From Scatophagus argus (Eukaryota; Chordata; Actinopteri; Scatophagidae): a stretch of DNA of 64,000 nt. The stretch is taken from positions 1,025,001-1,089,000 of the forward strand of contig NC_058496.1 of NCBI RefSeq assembly GCF_020382885.2. Reading direction: 5' to 3'. Positions within the stretch are counted from its first letter, which is position 1, and every line of letters starts with the position of its first letter. Positions 47,250 through 60,161 of the stretch are shown here, in pieces. The notes beneath the pieces were generated by a model. The model was given only the letters and a program-made list of their open reading frames with translations. It did not search any database and had not been told where the DNA came from. The translations under genes were made by a program, and so were the position numbers.

Positions 47250-50200
47250 CTACTTTGTGTGAACCATGGAAGTGCTGAAGAGAAGCTTCTGCTTCTTCTT
47301 TTTCTTCTTCCCTCCTTTCTCATCTGAAAGAGAAAGACGAGTGCAGGTATTAGAAAAACCCCGAGTTGAATTTACGAGCCACAGCCAATTCACAGGTGGC
47401 CCACCTGGCTCAACAACAGGCTGCGGAGGAGAAGCTGCACTGCTGTCCAGCTGCAGGAGGGCCTTCTCGATGGCCTGGCTGAAGGAGTTCTGGAAGCTGG
47501 GCACCGGGACCCGGTCTGAGCCGTCGCTCTCTCCGTCGCTGTCTGCTGCTGGCGGAGCGAGCAGCTTATCTGCACGGCACAACACACAATACTGACGTCA
47601 GCTCCAGAACAGGTTTTACAGGAAATACGCAACAGAACACCGAGCTTCACCCACACAGTCCGGCAGCCGACTGAGTCCACCGACACAAAGACTCGTCTGT
47701 CTGGACACAGCAGCCACACAAGTGAAGCTTCACTTCCTCTGAGAGATCAGCCGTTTTGTTTTTCCTCAAACAGAAACAGCCAGGGAAAGTGTTGATTCAC
47801 TTCAGAGTTTTTGTTTAAATAAGGGATGTTCCTCATGACTAATTTCCCTCGTGTTTACACAGGAAGTTTACACTCAGATGAGTCAACTGTCTAAAAGAAA
47901 AACTGAAATTTGGCTCCTGCAGGACTGAAGCTGCAAAAGCCTGAATATTCTCTGAACTCTGAATGAGAGAAAAACAACACAAATCTAGGACCGAACTCAA
48001 ATAATTGTGTGTTTAGACTGTGGACAGTCCTGGACGGCCCTGCAGTACCTTTCTTTGGAGCGATCCTGGGCCCAGCATCAGCTCTGGCCTTCCCATCTCT
48101 CAGCATCTGTGCGGGACGCAGTCAGGGTCAGGTCATGTGACACAACAACAGCACTTCATCTCTGGACTGAGTTGTGCGTTTGCCATACACACCTGTGCAA
48201 AGGACATGCAGTGGGAGTCGTCCTCCACACTGCCCACAGTGGGGGAGGAGCTTTGCCCGTTCAGACTCGGGAACCTCATCCCATCTGAAACAAAGAGAAC
48301 TCAGAAGGTTCAAACCTGAAACCTGAGGCACACAGAGTCAGCCGAGTAAAAAACTGCTCTTACCAGAGGAAGGACTGCTGCTCAGGGGCGAAGGCGGGGC
48401 CAATGTGAAGTCGGGCTGAACGTGGAAGCCGCTGCTGTGCGGCGGAGACCCGAATGCCGGGAAATGCTGAAGGTTCTCTAATCCGATATGCACCTCAGGA
48501 TCTGAGGGGACAGTTACACGTTGACGTGTCTCCCATTCATCCACGTGTCTCTGAACGTATGTTGAACTTACGCGTACTTACATTTACCCTGCTTCTTGTT
48601 CTCCTCCATTTCAATTCTCTTCTCTCTGCGCTTCTCATCTCTCATCTTCTTCTGCCTCAGACGTTTTCTCTTCTCCAAGTCATCTAGTAGTTTGGAGTGT
48701 AAAAAGGGCAGTTACACACAATTTAAAGGCCACAGATGTTAAAACTCCACCCTGAAAAGCATATGAACCTGCGAATGTGTCCAGAGTCTCCTTGGACAGG
48801 ATCGGCGGCTGCAGGGCCAACTCACAGATGCTGAACTCGCACGTGAGAGGCAGATGAGCCAAGTAACGATGCCGACGCCGGATCTCCTGCAATAAAAACC
48901 AGAGGAAATGTGATGCTTTCCCTTTTCAAACAGCTGAAGTTAACGATGGTCTGAACAGTCCGCCTTCTTCCCTCATCTGCTCACCTCAGTCACCGTGTGT
49001 CCCACTATCTCCACCACCGTGGCGGTGATGGAGTTCGGACTGGCCTCCAGGCTGCCATATTCGCGCAGCAGGCAGCGTACATTCACAGGATGCAGGAACA
49101 TCTGCTGGCAGTCATCGGCTGGACGGAGAAACGGCAGGAAAACGACATGAGAAAACAATGAGGGCCTTCCTCAAGTGGAAGTGAGTTATGAACACAACGC
49201 TGACAAACGGACGTTTACTACTCACAGATCATATTGTATTTAAAATCTGCAGTGTGGACGCGTTCGTGTGATTGTCAAGTGTTTTAAATTTGCAGGCACC
49301 ACCGCAAAATCCCAGCAGCTTAACTTCAGCGTGAAAAATGTTTACGAAAGAAAAGACAACACGCTGATGTGCAACCACAGATACGAAAAGCTACGACAGT
49401 TCCTGTTCCCGCCGCGGGGCAGCTTTGATGAGGAGTGTCGACTCAGCTGAGAGGGGACGGTCCAGAGACAAACCAACTGCCCAAACAGCCGACACAAAGA
49501 GGCTTCCTGCACTTCGCGCTTTCGTTGTTTCCTTCTGCAGCTGCGTTCAAAGTGTCTGAAAGTTACTAAATTCTCATTTTTGATAACCAAACAGGATCTG
49601 TCAGTTTGTCCCATGTCTTCGCCTCTGTTGGTGCTTATGAAACCAGGAAGTTTGTAATTTACAGTTTCCACACAGAAACGTTTGCCTCACAACAAGCCAA
49701 CTTCAGCTGCAGGACTGCAGGGAAGGACCCACCTTGGTAGAAATAGTAATAAGGTCCGTGCACCACGCCGGTGGAGGGGCGGCCGGACTCTGCCGGGCAG
49801 GCGGGGATCTCCTCCTCGTCGGGCTGGGGCTCCGGGGCTGCATCCATCACAGCCTCTGGAGGCTCCTCCAGCACGCAGTCCAACACGTCTTCAGGGGAGT
49901 CCTGGTCTGGGACCTGCTCCACCTCGTCATCAAACGCAGAGGAGTACTGCAGCACAGGCTGCGAGGCAGAGACAGAAACCTCTCAGCGGTCGCATCCACA
50001 AGCGTCAAAGTAGGAAAACATGCGAGGAAAATAATTTGCCACAAGACGGATATAAACAAGTCGAACATGTATGTTGGACTCACCTTGTTGCTGCTGATGT
50101 TGGTGAGGACTTCCTCCACGGGAGAAGGAGGTTCTTCCAGAGCCAGAGAGGACAAGTCGAGGGCGTCTACTGCATTTGCCTTCTGCTGCTTCAACAGCGA

Positions 50201-52967
50201 TTCCTCTCGTTCCTGAACCACGAAGACAAACGGAGATTTGGTGTTCAGTCTGCAGCTGCGTGCTTTCATTCCCACTGACTACGTACGTGTCAGATTAAAA
50301 ATGCTAAATAAATGCACTGATTTTACATTCGCTGTTTTCAGTGCTCTTTTCACGCCTGCTGGATGCACAGCTTTTGAACGCGCTGACTTCGTCCAGTGGC
50401 TGCTCACCATGTGCTGTCAAACAGAGTGAAGCTAACTGAGTGTCAGAGACCTGCAGAAGGCAGAGGGCGCTCTGGATGAAGCAGCCCTGGGCGTCCTCTT
50501 CCTGGCTGAACTGAGCCTGCAGGACGGCCTTCTCCTCGGCCACCAGGCTCAGGGCCTGCGCCGGCGAGGTCAGCAGCAGCTTGGAGTACGGGCTGAGATG
50601 TGGATCTGGAAAACACACGTCGTCACAGGCTGAACGGGCCAGCAAAGCAATTTTAAACCTTCACAGAGTCAACTCGTCTTTCATTGGCCTGATATTTCAA
50701 CACACAACACTGAAGATTACAGAAGTGGAACATTTTGCTGTATATTCAAGTCTACATGAGATAAAAGCGAACGTTCCAGTAACATAAAACTAATGATTAA
50801 AGTGTGCACGTAGAGGCCATTCAGTTAACCGTCTCTCACCTCCAAAGCGAACAGGCTCCTCCACCTTCACCCACTGAGAGCTCGGCATGGCCACCAGAGC
50901 CCCCTTTTCCCTCCGCATCAGGCGCATGGTGATTACATCACCCACCACATACTGCCTGGTCTCCATAGCAACCACGCTGCAACAAGAAACCGACAGTAGA
51001 GGTCAGAGACAACCCAACAAAACCAGCTTTTCCTTGGTTGAAACTAGCACGCACTCTCTCTTTTACCTCTTCAGGTCGGCGGTGTGAACGGCCTCGTAGC
51101 AGATGGGACACTTGGACCAGCTCTTGTCACTCAGAGACAAGTAGTGCAGCATGCACGGCCAGCAGAAGATGTGTCCACAGCGGGTGATGCGGGCTGCCAC
51201 AGGAGGGTACAGGCAGATGGGGCAGGACGGCACCTCGTGACTGTAGATGCGCTGGAGACGACAAACGGATTCTCGTTAGGCGTCAGAGTACCGCTGACGT
51301 ATGTAAAGATGGCCCACGCGTCTCCACTTCCACACAGGGAGCAAAAACATTTTTAAAATGTAAAATTTCACTCATCCGTGAAAAAGGAAAAACACCTTGC
51401 ATGTCGGCACTTTTTTTAATGTTTATTAATGCGTGTTTCTGAGAGGAAACGTGACTGGGAAGACGACGAACACTCACCACTTGCTGCACACAGTCCCAGT
51501 TGACCAGAGTGTCCGGGTCAGTGAAGTGAGCCTTGTAGTCCTGGTCATCAGTCACCACGAACTGGCAGCTGAAACACACACAGTTAGCTCACCGACACGT
51601 TTCAGGCTCTCTGATTCGTATCGTGTGTGATGTGGACGGGCTGCTGTGCTCACTTGGCCTGCAGAAAAAGCTCCTTGTTGAAGGGCTTGTGCTTGTGGCC
51701 CCATTTGTTTCGACGGCCCCAACAGGAGGGGCCTCCGTCTCCGACGCCACCGTTACCTCCACGGGGTTCAAAGGTGAAGTTCAGCAGGTGGTTCAGGCTT
51801 ATTTTCTTGGGTCCAGCGAACTGAGCCGGGCTAAACTCGGCCCGGCGCGTCTCTGCTACCTGCAGAGGGAGGACAAAGATCTGTGAAGAACATCGTCAAA
51901 CCGATGCTGCGCTCAATAACCACTCATGGAAAAGTTTTTCACGCCGATGAAAACGCAGGAGGTGACGGCTGAAGAGCACCAACCTCCTCACGTCGTCCTC
52001 CACCTGTAACTCCATACTGTCGTCCGCCTCTCTGAGAGGGTCTCTTGTCAAAATTCTTGCTTTTCTGTGAATTGGTGCGGCGAGGGCCTGGGAAAGGGTC
52101 GGGTTTAGGAAAGGAGGGCTCACGCTTGCGGCTGTAGCGCTTGGAGCCTCCATTATTTTTACCTTCTGAAATGAAAAAGGAAAATAAAAACAGAAGCGTT
52201 AGCATCCGGTGAAACATCTTCATTCAGCTGATGGCTGAATTGCTGTTAGCTGTTCACCACAGCTGGAAGACAAAAGTAAGCCTTTCTTTCTTGTAGGCCT
52301 GAAACTGATTAATTAATGCTATGAGTAAACATGAGCCTCTCTGCTCAACTTCCCTCCAGCTGACACATCTGAAGTCAGACTGGGAAACTCAAGGTGCAGC
52401 AAGCGACTTTTATTAATTAAAAAAAGTCCCAAATCAAGTTCTGAAGTTGCACACTTTCCTCCTTCAACGTGCGCCTCTTTGCTGTTTTAAAGCCAGGAAC
52501 AACTTCCACACATCTTTAGGAAACTCTGCACAAGCAGCAGAAGTTGGCTTTCCTCCCAGGTGAGAGGTCACAGGGAGTGAAACATCACGCACGACTCTCA
52601 CACAAACACTCAAAGCGCGGCCTTACTGCACGCAGTTGTTTAAATGTGTCTGAGCAGCCACGCATGACAGAAGGCAGATGTCACCACAGCGACCGAGCCG
52701 CGAGCTCACATCAGCCGCGAGGCTGACGGGTCAAATGTTTTGACAGCGACGTCAGCCCGAGCAGACAAACAGCCTGAGCGCTACTGCTAGGCCGCAGCAG
52801 GCCACAGGGCGAGCCGCGATAAGCTGCACCCCGGCTGGTGACACTGTTTACTGTATGTGTGTGGGGGGGTCACCTGTTTTGGCTTTAGTTTCGCCCGGTG
52901 CGGGGCCTGTGGAGCTGGAACGGGGCGGAACCTTGGTGCTGGTGCTGCTGTTGGGGTTTTTCTCCAT
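47250..52967 (-). CDS. rnf10: RING finger protein 10, E3 ubiquitin ligase
   Basis: RNF10 is a RING ubiquitin ligase linked to ubiquitination of 40S ribosomal proteins on stalled ribosomes and to Schwann-cell and synapse-to-nucleus signalling. Seventeen coding exons: 52967-52874, 52165-51984, 51859-51654, 51568-51478, 51251-51067, 50976-50840, 50605-50451, 50212-50084, 49958-49733, 49118-48985, 48886-48769, 48683-48582, 48501-48364, 48284-48193, 48106-48049, 47569-47405, 47323-47250. Phases agree throughout; 2286 nt, 761 aa (human 811). The C3HC4 RING (CPICLYP ... [10 protein letters not shown] ... CPIC, about 201-245) is intact. [53 protein letters not shown] and the basic end [15 protein letters not shown] closely follow the human protein. 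The start MEKNPNS corresponds to the second Met of human RNF10 (MDKNS). Identity is certain. Confidence 0.97.
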
Positions 52968-53476
52968 GTCTGTCTCCGTGCAGTGAGCGGTGTAGAGGCC
53001 GAGCTCCGGGCAGAGAGCCGCCGAGCTCTCTAGTGTCGAACAGAAAGACGGAGGAGGAAAGCGAGCTGCGGTGAGTGCGGGTCAGGCGACGAAGGCCCTG
53101 ATTCATTTCTGTCAAACGCGGGGACCCCATCACGGCGACATCTTGACAACTAAACAAACCCGAGAAAAAATAAGAGACACGATTTCGGCGTCTCAAGTTG
53201 TGCAGGCTGCTGGAAGAGAGGACGAGAGCTCGCCACGCGGGGCCAAGACCCCCGAATTTCACGGTTTTACTCGTCACGGAAAACACTGCGCCCCCAACAA
53301 GGCGTTAAATGTTTCCCAAAAGCTGGAAAACGTGACAATTTAAAGGTTGTGACCAAAAAAATATACCCGAACCGACGAGCTTGCACTAATGGCGACGGGT
53401 CGCCAAGCAAGAACCTGAGGGACCCGGATGTTCCTTGTACTGCCTGCTAATGTTTATGTACTGAGGCCCCGCTGGG

Positions 53477-53494
53477 CATTGTGGGAAATGTAGT
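53477..53494 (-). promoter_or_regulatory. rnf10: ZNF143/THAP11-type promoter element upstream of rnf10
   Basis: The minus strand reads ACTACATTTCCCACAATG, close to the known Staf/ZNF143 plus Ronin consensus (ACTACAATTCCCAGAATGC). It lies about 510 bases upstream of the rnf10 ATG, in a CpG-containing stretch with no competing gene. Factor binding is inferred from the motif. Confidence 0.55.
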
Positions 53495-53499
53495 CACAT

Positions 53500-54215
53500 G
53501 CGGAGGTCCACAACGGGTAGTAGCATTTCAGCATAGAAATGTCTAAAAATGACTTAATCTTTGTTGTATATTTTCTTGAGTTATGTACGTTTATTATCCC
53601 AAATGTCTCCAGAAATGTTCAAATTCTAACAAATCTGCCATTTAATCACAGGGACCTCATTTCCAGCCTCTAAGTGCCAAACCCGGTGACAAAATGTGAT
53701 GTGAATAAAGCTTTCAAACATCAAAGTCCTCTGTGGACATTTCTTCTTGGGTCACATCAGATGTTCTGTGGTTGACTGGGGCAGCTGACAACAACTCCAC
53801 CAACGCCACACACACAACTGATGTCTGCTGTTTTTAATGTAAGACCCCACATGGTGGAAACAGCATATTGTGCATTTAGTATCAAAATGGGTTTATTAAA
53901 AATATCAACCAGCCAATAATTTGACTGGTGTCCTGAAGAGAGCATGACATTATACTGAATCAACATCGTTAAAGGTTATACAACATCAGCTGACAGAAAG
54001 CGTGTGTGTTCACTGTGTGCCACTGATTTTATTCATGTTTACATACACGTGAGTGCAGAACACCATGACAAATACGTTATCTTAAAAAATACTGCTTTTA
54101 TTTGTAAACAAACTAGAAATGAGCATAAACATGGTATAAATATAAAATTAATTAGTTTAAACAAAAACTGTTTCTTCAGACTTTAAACCACAGTCTGGTT
54201 TTGGTGTGTGCGTGT
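53500..54215. other. Spacer between rnf10 promoter and pop5 3' end
   Basis: AT-rich; no gene found. Additional minus-strand AATAAA motifs near 54.03 and 54.10 kb could serve as alternative pop5 ends. Confidence 0.5.
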
Positions 54216-54221
54216 TTTATT
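54216..54221 (-). terminator. pop5: Candidate pop5 polyadenylation signal
   Basis: TTTATT here is AATAAA on the minus strand, about 220 bases beyond the pop5 stop. Confidence 0.5.
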
Positions 54222-54439
54222 TTTGGAAACACTTCACACTATTAACTCATTAGCTGCTCTGAGGATCAAACATGCGGCCAAGATATTAATGATTAACGTG
54301 ACAAAGTGTGATGAACATCCTGTGGGTTTTGTTCAGTGCAAAACGCTCCGAGCGGCTGCACTAAACCACGTTTCCACAGGGTTTTGTGCGTTTTTCTTCT
54401 TCATCACCTTCTTGTCCCTCAGTCCCTTAACAAGAACAA

Positions 54440-55955
54440 TCAGGCATCATCGCTGCCACCTTTTACTGCACGTGACTCTTCTTCATCACTCGCCGACTCG
54501 TCTTCAAAAGCCTCCTTCTTTCTTCCTGGCAGTCTGCACTTCAGGATTGCACTGCGAATCTGTTCTTCTTCTTCTGCAAATGAACAAAGAGAAAAGTGAC
54601 CAATCACATGAGTTATTGTCCTTCGTGTGTCTTGTGTTCACTGCTGCAAGTCTGCCGTAAACTGACGACTGCAATAAAAGCTTCAACACGTCATGTAAGA
54701 TTCACCTTCAAACTTTTAAACTTTTATCTGAAGCTTGAAAAACAAACAAACGCATGGACCTGACAGTCAGTTTGAGTAATCGATCGATCACCTTTGTTTT
54801 TACACTGAGGGAGCATTCGATGGAGCTGCAGTCTGTTGTATCGGATCAGGAACTTCTGACATGTTCTAATTGTTCCTGAAAAAAAAAACACAAATAAATT
54901 GAATTATCGATCTGCAACTGATATTTAAAGCGATGTTATGAACCAGTCTTCTTACCGCCCACATGCAAACAGTTGAGGAAACAGGGGATTTTGTGCCCGT
55001 GAGTTTCCACGCTGGTGATGAACGGCAGCGCAGACCACAGCAGTCTGTAGCAGCTCTTGGGGAAGCGCAGGAACACGATGCCAGTGTGAGCATTCACATA
55101 TTTCACTGAGGACGGCGAAACAGAGAGAACTCAGAGTCCATTCTAACCTGGATGTCTGGATTTGTTCCGTATGTTCCAGGCATGTGTTTCACAGGCTGTG
55201 AAATACATTCGCCTTAACGCTGTGCTTATACTTATACTTATACTTATACTTCGACAAACCTCACAGGAAAATGTTGTTTTTTCACTCCATTTTCTTACTA
55301 CACGCTTACTCTCTTACAAATGTTTCTGGTGAAAAGCAATTAATAACTGAGTAAACTATAACAGATACTGCTGCTTTATTTCTGTGAGACAAAAATGTTT
55401 TTTAATGTGTGTACTTTAAAAAAAGTAATTATTTTTCATGATCTGAGCACACAGAAGTACAAGACAGCACTTCAAGAAAAAAAGAGTCATAAAGTAAAAT
55501 AGTAAACAAACAAACAAAAGAATAAACTCTCAAATCACAGACTGACGCCATTTCGCTGCGAGACTTTTAGTTTTGACTCTGATTACACATCTGTACTTTA
55601 AACGTGTACTTAACGGGTATTCTACTTGACATTGTGTGTTTCTACACTGCTGTACTGGTACTTTCTTCAGGTTAAAGGGTCAAAGCACTCGGTCCACCAG
55701 CTGCTGCTCACCTGAGAACCTGATGCTGCACAGGGCTGCTCCATAGTCCCCGTGTGTGCGGGCCACCGCCGCCTTCACCGCCGCTGCGACGGCTCGGTCA
55801 TCCAGCAGCAGCAGGCTGCTCCGCTCCGACACGTTCACTTCGCACAGTAAGTACCTGAAGCAGAACAGAGTCCGTCAGAAGCCCACCGCGAACACGCAAA
55901 ATGTGGGCAAAAGGCGCGTGAAGAGCACACCTTACCTCGACTTCACCCGCACCAT
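54440..55955 (-). CDS. pop5: Ribonuclease P/MRP protein subunit POP5
   Basis: A protein subunit shared by nuclear RNase P (tRNA 5' maturation) and RNase MRP (rRNA processing). Exons: 55955-55936, 55854-55712, 55105-54956, 54875-54792, 54573-54440; 531 nt, 176 aa (human 163). The 20-nt first exon encodes MVRVKS plus two bases and joins to give MVRVKSRYLLCEV, the family's conserved opening. Also visible are GAALCSIRFSVKYVNAHTGI, FITSVETHGHKIPCFLN and TIRTCQKFLIRYNR, all typical POP5 blocks. The C-terminal tail is acidic (FEDESASDEEES), somewhat longer than in mammals. The gene is divergent from unc119b, with 504 bp between start codons. Confidence 0.96.
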
Positions 55956-56459
55956 CGCGGCTCGTCTCTTCTTCCGTGGGAACTTCCGTCAACAAAACGA
56001 TCTGCTGCCCGGAGAGTCGCCACTAGCGCCACCTGTCGGACGGACATCAATACCGATGCTGGATGCGCTTGACACGAGACACTGAGCAGCACGGATTAGT
56101 AGCGGTGTGTCCACCATCAACACTGCAACACTGTTTTCTGCGGAGATCATAAATTGAATCGTAATATATTTCCACAAAATGGAGGCGACGTAGGCCGAGA
56201 GGGTGTTGATGGGACAAATGGATCTGATTCAAAACGGTAAAACAGACAGTTGAAGAAGAAGCGGGAGGTGCCGGGCTGTAAACCATTCGTACCCTTTCGG
56301 TCACTATGACAATCCCCATCGTTCTCAGCCAATCAAAAGCGAACTTTTCCGTCTCCCATACACGTTTCACGCCATCTTGAAACTTCAGCCGCAGTTTGTT
56401 AAGTCGCTCCAAAATTAAGAAGCACAACAACTCTCTTCATTGTCGCCACGGTGTCCGGT
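55956..56459. promoter_or_regulatory. Shared divergent promoter region, pop5 / unc119b
   Basis: The 504 bp between the two start codons must hold both promoters. No TATA box is evident for either gene. A bidirectional housekeeping promoter is the simplest reading. Confidence 0.55.
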
Positions 56460-59244
56460 ATGAACGGCTCACGGAACAAAACGGCGCCGGCAGTCAGCAA
56501 AGGTCAGCCGGACGCGGACACCGGCTCGGAGGCGAACCACAGGGATCGAAAGACGGGTGGAGGAATGCTGAAGAAGCTGAAGTCGAGGCGCAGTCAAACG
56601 GATAAGTGGCCTGTGGTCACAGAGGATGAGCTCCGGGCTCTGGGCACGGATATTTCCCCGGACCACGTCCTGGGTCTCCGGGCTGTCACGGAGGGTAAGT
56701 TATGTGAAATGAAGTGAACTAAACTCGGTTAATTATCAACACTCAACGGGCACCATTTAGCCAATGCTAATTGTGGCTAAGTGGCGAGTTTTCATATCGG
56801 CTGACCAATAAGTTGCTGAATATAATAAAAACAGCGAGTAACCGTTTATTTACTCGTCCCTCAGGTAACTTTAACGCCATTTGCCTCTCTTTGTTTGGAC
56901 TTGTTCATCCTAATTCTTCGGCGTTAAGGAGGATGTTCCCAGGGGCGTCGCAAGGCATTTGGGCCACCCAGGCGGATTATTGTTCAGCCCCCCCCCGGCT
57001 TTATAAACTGCATTAATGGGTTTTTGTACCACTTTGGGGAAACACAAATACAACAGAAGTCCTGTTCACATTGTCTGAGGGAGTTGCTAGGATTAGTTGA
57101 TCACAAGAAAACTAGTTGGCAACTACTCTGATCATCAATTACCCATTTCAGTCTCTAATTAAAGCAAAATTGTCAAACTTTTGCCACTTCTAGCTTCTTA
57201 AAGGTGAGGATTTGCTGCTTTCCTTTGTCACTGCTGTTTGAAAATGAAGAGTCTTTGGGTTTTGAACTGTTTTTTGGACAAAAGAAGTGAGTTGTAGATG
57301 TCACTGTGGGCTCTTCTTTGATCTTTCATAGTCCAACATGAAACAGACTTTACCCTCTTAGCAACACATTCTGTGCAAAGTCTCATTGAGCCCATGTGTG
57401 AAAAGAGCGGCTCATTTTGAGAGAATTCACTGAGCTGCAGCTTTCATAACACGAGTCCTGATCGGGTCAGACGGGTGCACAGGTGGGAACTCGATACCAC
57501 GGCAGGTAGGCAGTGTCCAGTGGGCTTAACAGAGTTATGAGTTGCTAAAAGTGAGGCCAACAGGAGCAGAGCTGGGAAAGAATAAGCTAAAAGCTGCTAA
57601 AACTCTTCGTAGAACTGAGGAGGCCTTCATAGTCAGGTGACGCCTCTGTGTGGATTTGTTACTATGGGCAACCCCTTTCACATCATACGTTTGCCCTTCG
57701 GTCCCCTGGAATGGCCATCACCTTCCACCCCACTCGTTGGATCCCTCTGAGTCAGACCCCGGGGCCTGTCATCGGACACCCAGTCTACCCCAGTCGCAGC
57801 CAGTGCTTAATGCCTCCCATTGTGTTTAGCTTTTTCCCGGACCAGACAACAATGGCACTACTTCCCTTCCCCTCAAAGCCGAGACCCTGTGCTGCAACAT
57901 TACTCACCACCGCTGCAGGAGCCAGAAAACACAAACTGAAACCGTAGTTACTCGTCGAGTGTTGTCTCACTTCTGGCAAAGTATTCTGTCACCTGCCATA
58001 AAATTCATCACATAAGTACTGCCAAATCTAAACGTCAGAGTACCTTTGTGTGAAGTAGTTTGCTAAAGGCTGCTTGCCGTGTGACCGTCTCACCTGCCAC
58101 ATGTTCGTTTGTCTTAAGACTCACTCTCACTGTCATGTCACATTCCAGACTATCTTTGCAAACCCGAGGACAACGTTTACAACATTGACTTTACACGTTT
58201 CAAAATCAGAGATCTGGAGACGGGAACGGTGCTGTTTGAGATCGCCAAACCTCCCAGCAGCGGTAAGTCACTGCACCAGGGTCAGTACTCCTGAAATGTG
58301 AGAGGAAATGCAGAAAGAATTAGTTTCTCTCAGGAGGTTCCGTTTCATTCAGCTTTTCAACAGTTTCGTCTGTTAGACAAGACACATGATGCACATCCAT
58401 GGCAACATTATCAGACCGCAGGGTGTGAGCACACAAAAGGATTTAGTTCACATGTGTTCATATGCTGAAAGTGATGAAGAGTAGCATCATCTCGAACAGC
58501 ATCATGTGACAGATAAGTCGTGTGATTCTTATGCAGGTGCATTAGTGCAGCCTTTGAGTGCTTGTGTGATTTGTGCCTGTCGTGTGAATCCTGGATGCCG
58601 ATCGGCTGCATGTTTTCTGTGTTAGGTCCTGTGGAGGGCGAAGAGGAGGGTGGAGATGTGGACAGCAGTGCAGGACGTTTTGTGAGATATCAGTTCACAC
58701 CAGCCTTCCTGAAACTGTGTACTGTCGGTGCAACGTGAGTAAATGGACAAAAACATCACCTGAGCGCTCAGTAATCTGACTGTTCGGTCAACTTGTTGTG
58801 TGAATCGTTGTGTTGGAACTGACTTGTGGTCTGTCTTGTCTCTGAACCTCAGTGTGGAGTTCACGGTGGGCGACCGGCCCATTAACAGCTTCCGTATGAT
58901 CGAGAGACATTACTTCCAGGGACGTCTGCTCAAGAACTTTGACTTTGACTTTGGGTTTTGCATTCCAGACAGCCGCAACACGTGTGAACACATTTACGAG
59001 TTTCCACAGCTTCCAGACGACCTCAGTGAGCTCTGGTTCAGTTTGGTCAGCCGCTCATGTTGACACTGTTGGATGCTGATTTTCACATTATAATCCTCGT
59101 CTCTTCTTTCTTTCATGTTCTACCCGTCCAGTTCGCCAAATGGTGGCGCAGCCTTATGAGACCAGATCAGACAGTTTCTACTTTGTGGACAACAAACTCG
59201 TCATGCACAACAAGGCAGACTACGCCTTTAACGGAGGTCTGTGA
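56460..59244 (+). CDS. unc119b: UNC119B, lipid-binding trafficking chaperone
   Basis: UNC119 proteins have a beta-sandwich that holds N-myristoylated cargo (NPHP3, transducin-alpha) and release it in cilia on ARL3-GTP. Five exons: 56460-56694, 58149-58262, 58626-58734, 58853-59025, 59132-59244; 744 nt, 247 aa (human UNC119B 251). Joins restore [30 protein letters not shown] and DDLIRQMV. The core is nearly identical to the vertebrate protein ([67 protein letters not shown]). I start at ATG 56460; an in-frame GTG nine bases upstream is not needed. The basic N-terminus (MLKKLKSRR) matches UNC119B rather than UNC119A. Confidence 0.96.
56695..58148 (+). other. unc119b intron 1
   Basis: It contains the diverged dispersed repeat at about 57.08-57.33 kb and, near 56940, an AGGGGCGTCGCAAGG segment that looks like the end of another transposon fragment. 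No exon was found. Confidence 0.5.
57075..57330. repeat. Dispersed ATTAATCG-type teleost repeat, copy 2
   Basis: This unc119b intron 1 copy shares the block order of the 12.3-kb copy: a GATCATCAATTACC segment, CTTCTAGCTTCTTAAAGGTG, GGATTTGCTGCTTTCCTTTG, AAGAGTCTTTGGGTTTTGAA and a GTCACTGTGGGCTCT segment. It is diverged from the other copy, which suggests both are old insertions. Confidence 0.65.
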
Positions 59245-60116
59245 TGTCTGAAGGGAAGAATGTGTCAGCACTTCCTGGATTACAGCCAATCAGAAAGCTC
59301 CCTTTTGGTGGGACAGAAGTGCTGTTTCCTTTGTGGACGTTCCTCCAGACATTACAACATTCCTCAGATTCAGTGGACCACAGCTGTGAACTCCTGGATC
59401 CATCCGTCAGTACCTCATCCAGCTCAGTTTCTGGGACTCTGAGGAATGTTCTGTTAAACCCGACTGAAACCTTCTTGTCCTGACTTTCAGTATCACGTTC
59501 CTGCTCGAACCCGTATGCCTTAAGCCTTTTGCCGTCTCTGCTGGAAAGGGACACTTAGTTCGTGTGTTCGTTAACCCTTCATTTAACTCTAAAGATGTTA
59601 CCAGCTCATGTTTGTTTGAACTACCTTTTGCAGTTGACAATTGTGTTTCCTGTATGGAAAGGCGAGCACTAACTAGAGGCTTCACAGTATTGTTTGTTGT
59701 AGATGATCATGTAGCACTAGTTGACATTGAGTTTCATTCTTCCTTCATGCTGTGCTGTCAGGTTGGAGTCGCTGAGGCTGCGCCTGTCAGGTGTTTAAGC
59801 CTGATGTCTGCGTTATGTTGACCACTTTGGTCTTTTAATTCAAGGACAGCGTGAGCTCTTCATGACGTTCATCCTCAGCTCATTTCTGTTACACATTCAT
59901 GACAAAGAGGTTTACAGCATCAGCGACTGGGAGTCGACTGTTTGTTCTCTCCAACTTTGTAACCTCTCAAATACACAAAAAGATGGCAGCAGAATCTGAC
60001 TTCCTTTATGCGGCGTCCATGTCTGAAACGGTTTGTTCTTCCTGCTTTATCCGCTGCAGTGTGTCTGATCACTGTTAGTAAATCCTGCTTCCTCCTCTTC
60101 ACTTGGCACAGCAGTA

Positions 60117-60161
60117 CTCTGAATCTGAATCTGAGTCTGAGTCTGAATCTGAATCTGAATC
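60117..60161. repeat. GAATCT/GAGTCT hexanucleotide repeat
   Basis: Seven tandem six-base units alternating GAATCT and GAGTCT lie in the unc119b 3' UTR. Confidence 0.9.

Noticed and set aside
56451-56459. Upstream GTG start for unc119b
   Set aside because: Same reason: a GTG codon nine bases before the ATG at 56460.
56935-57010. AGGGGCGTCGCAAGG segment as a whole transposon
   Set aside because: It resembles one end of a fish DNA transposon, but I found no matching inverse end or target duplication nearby.
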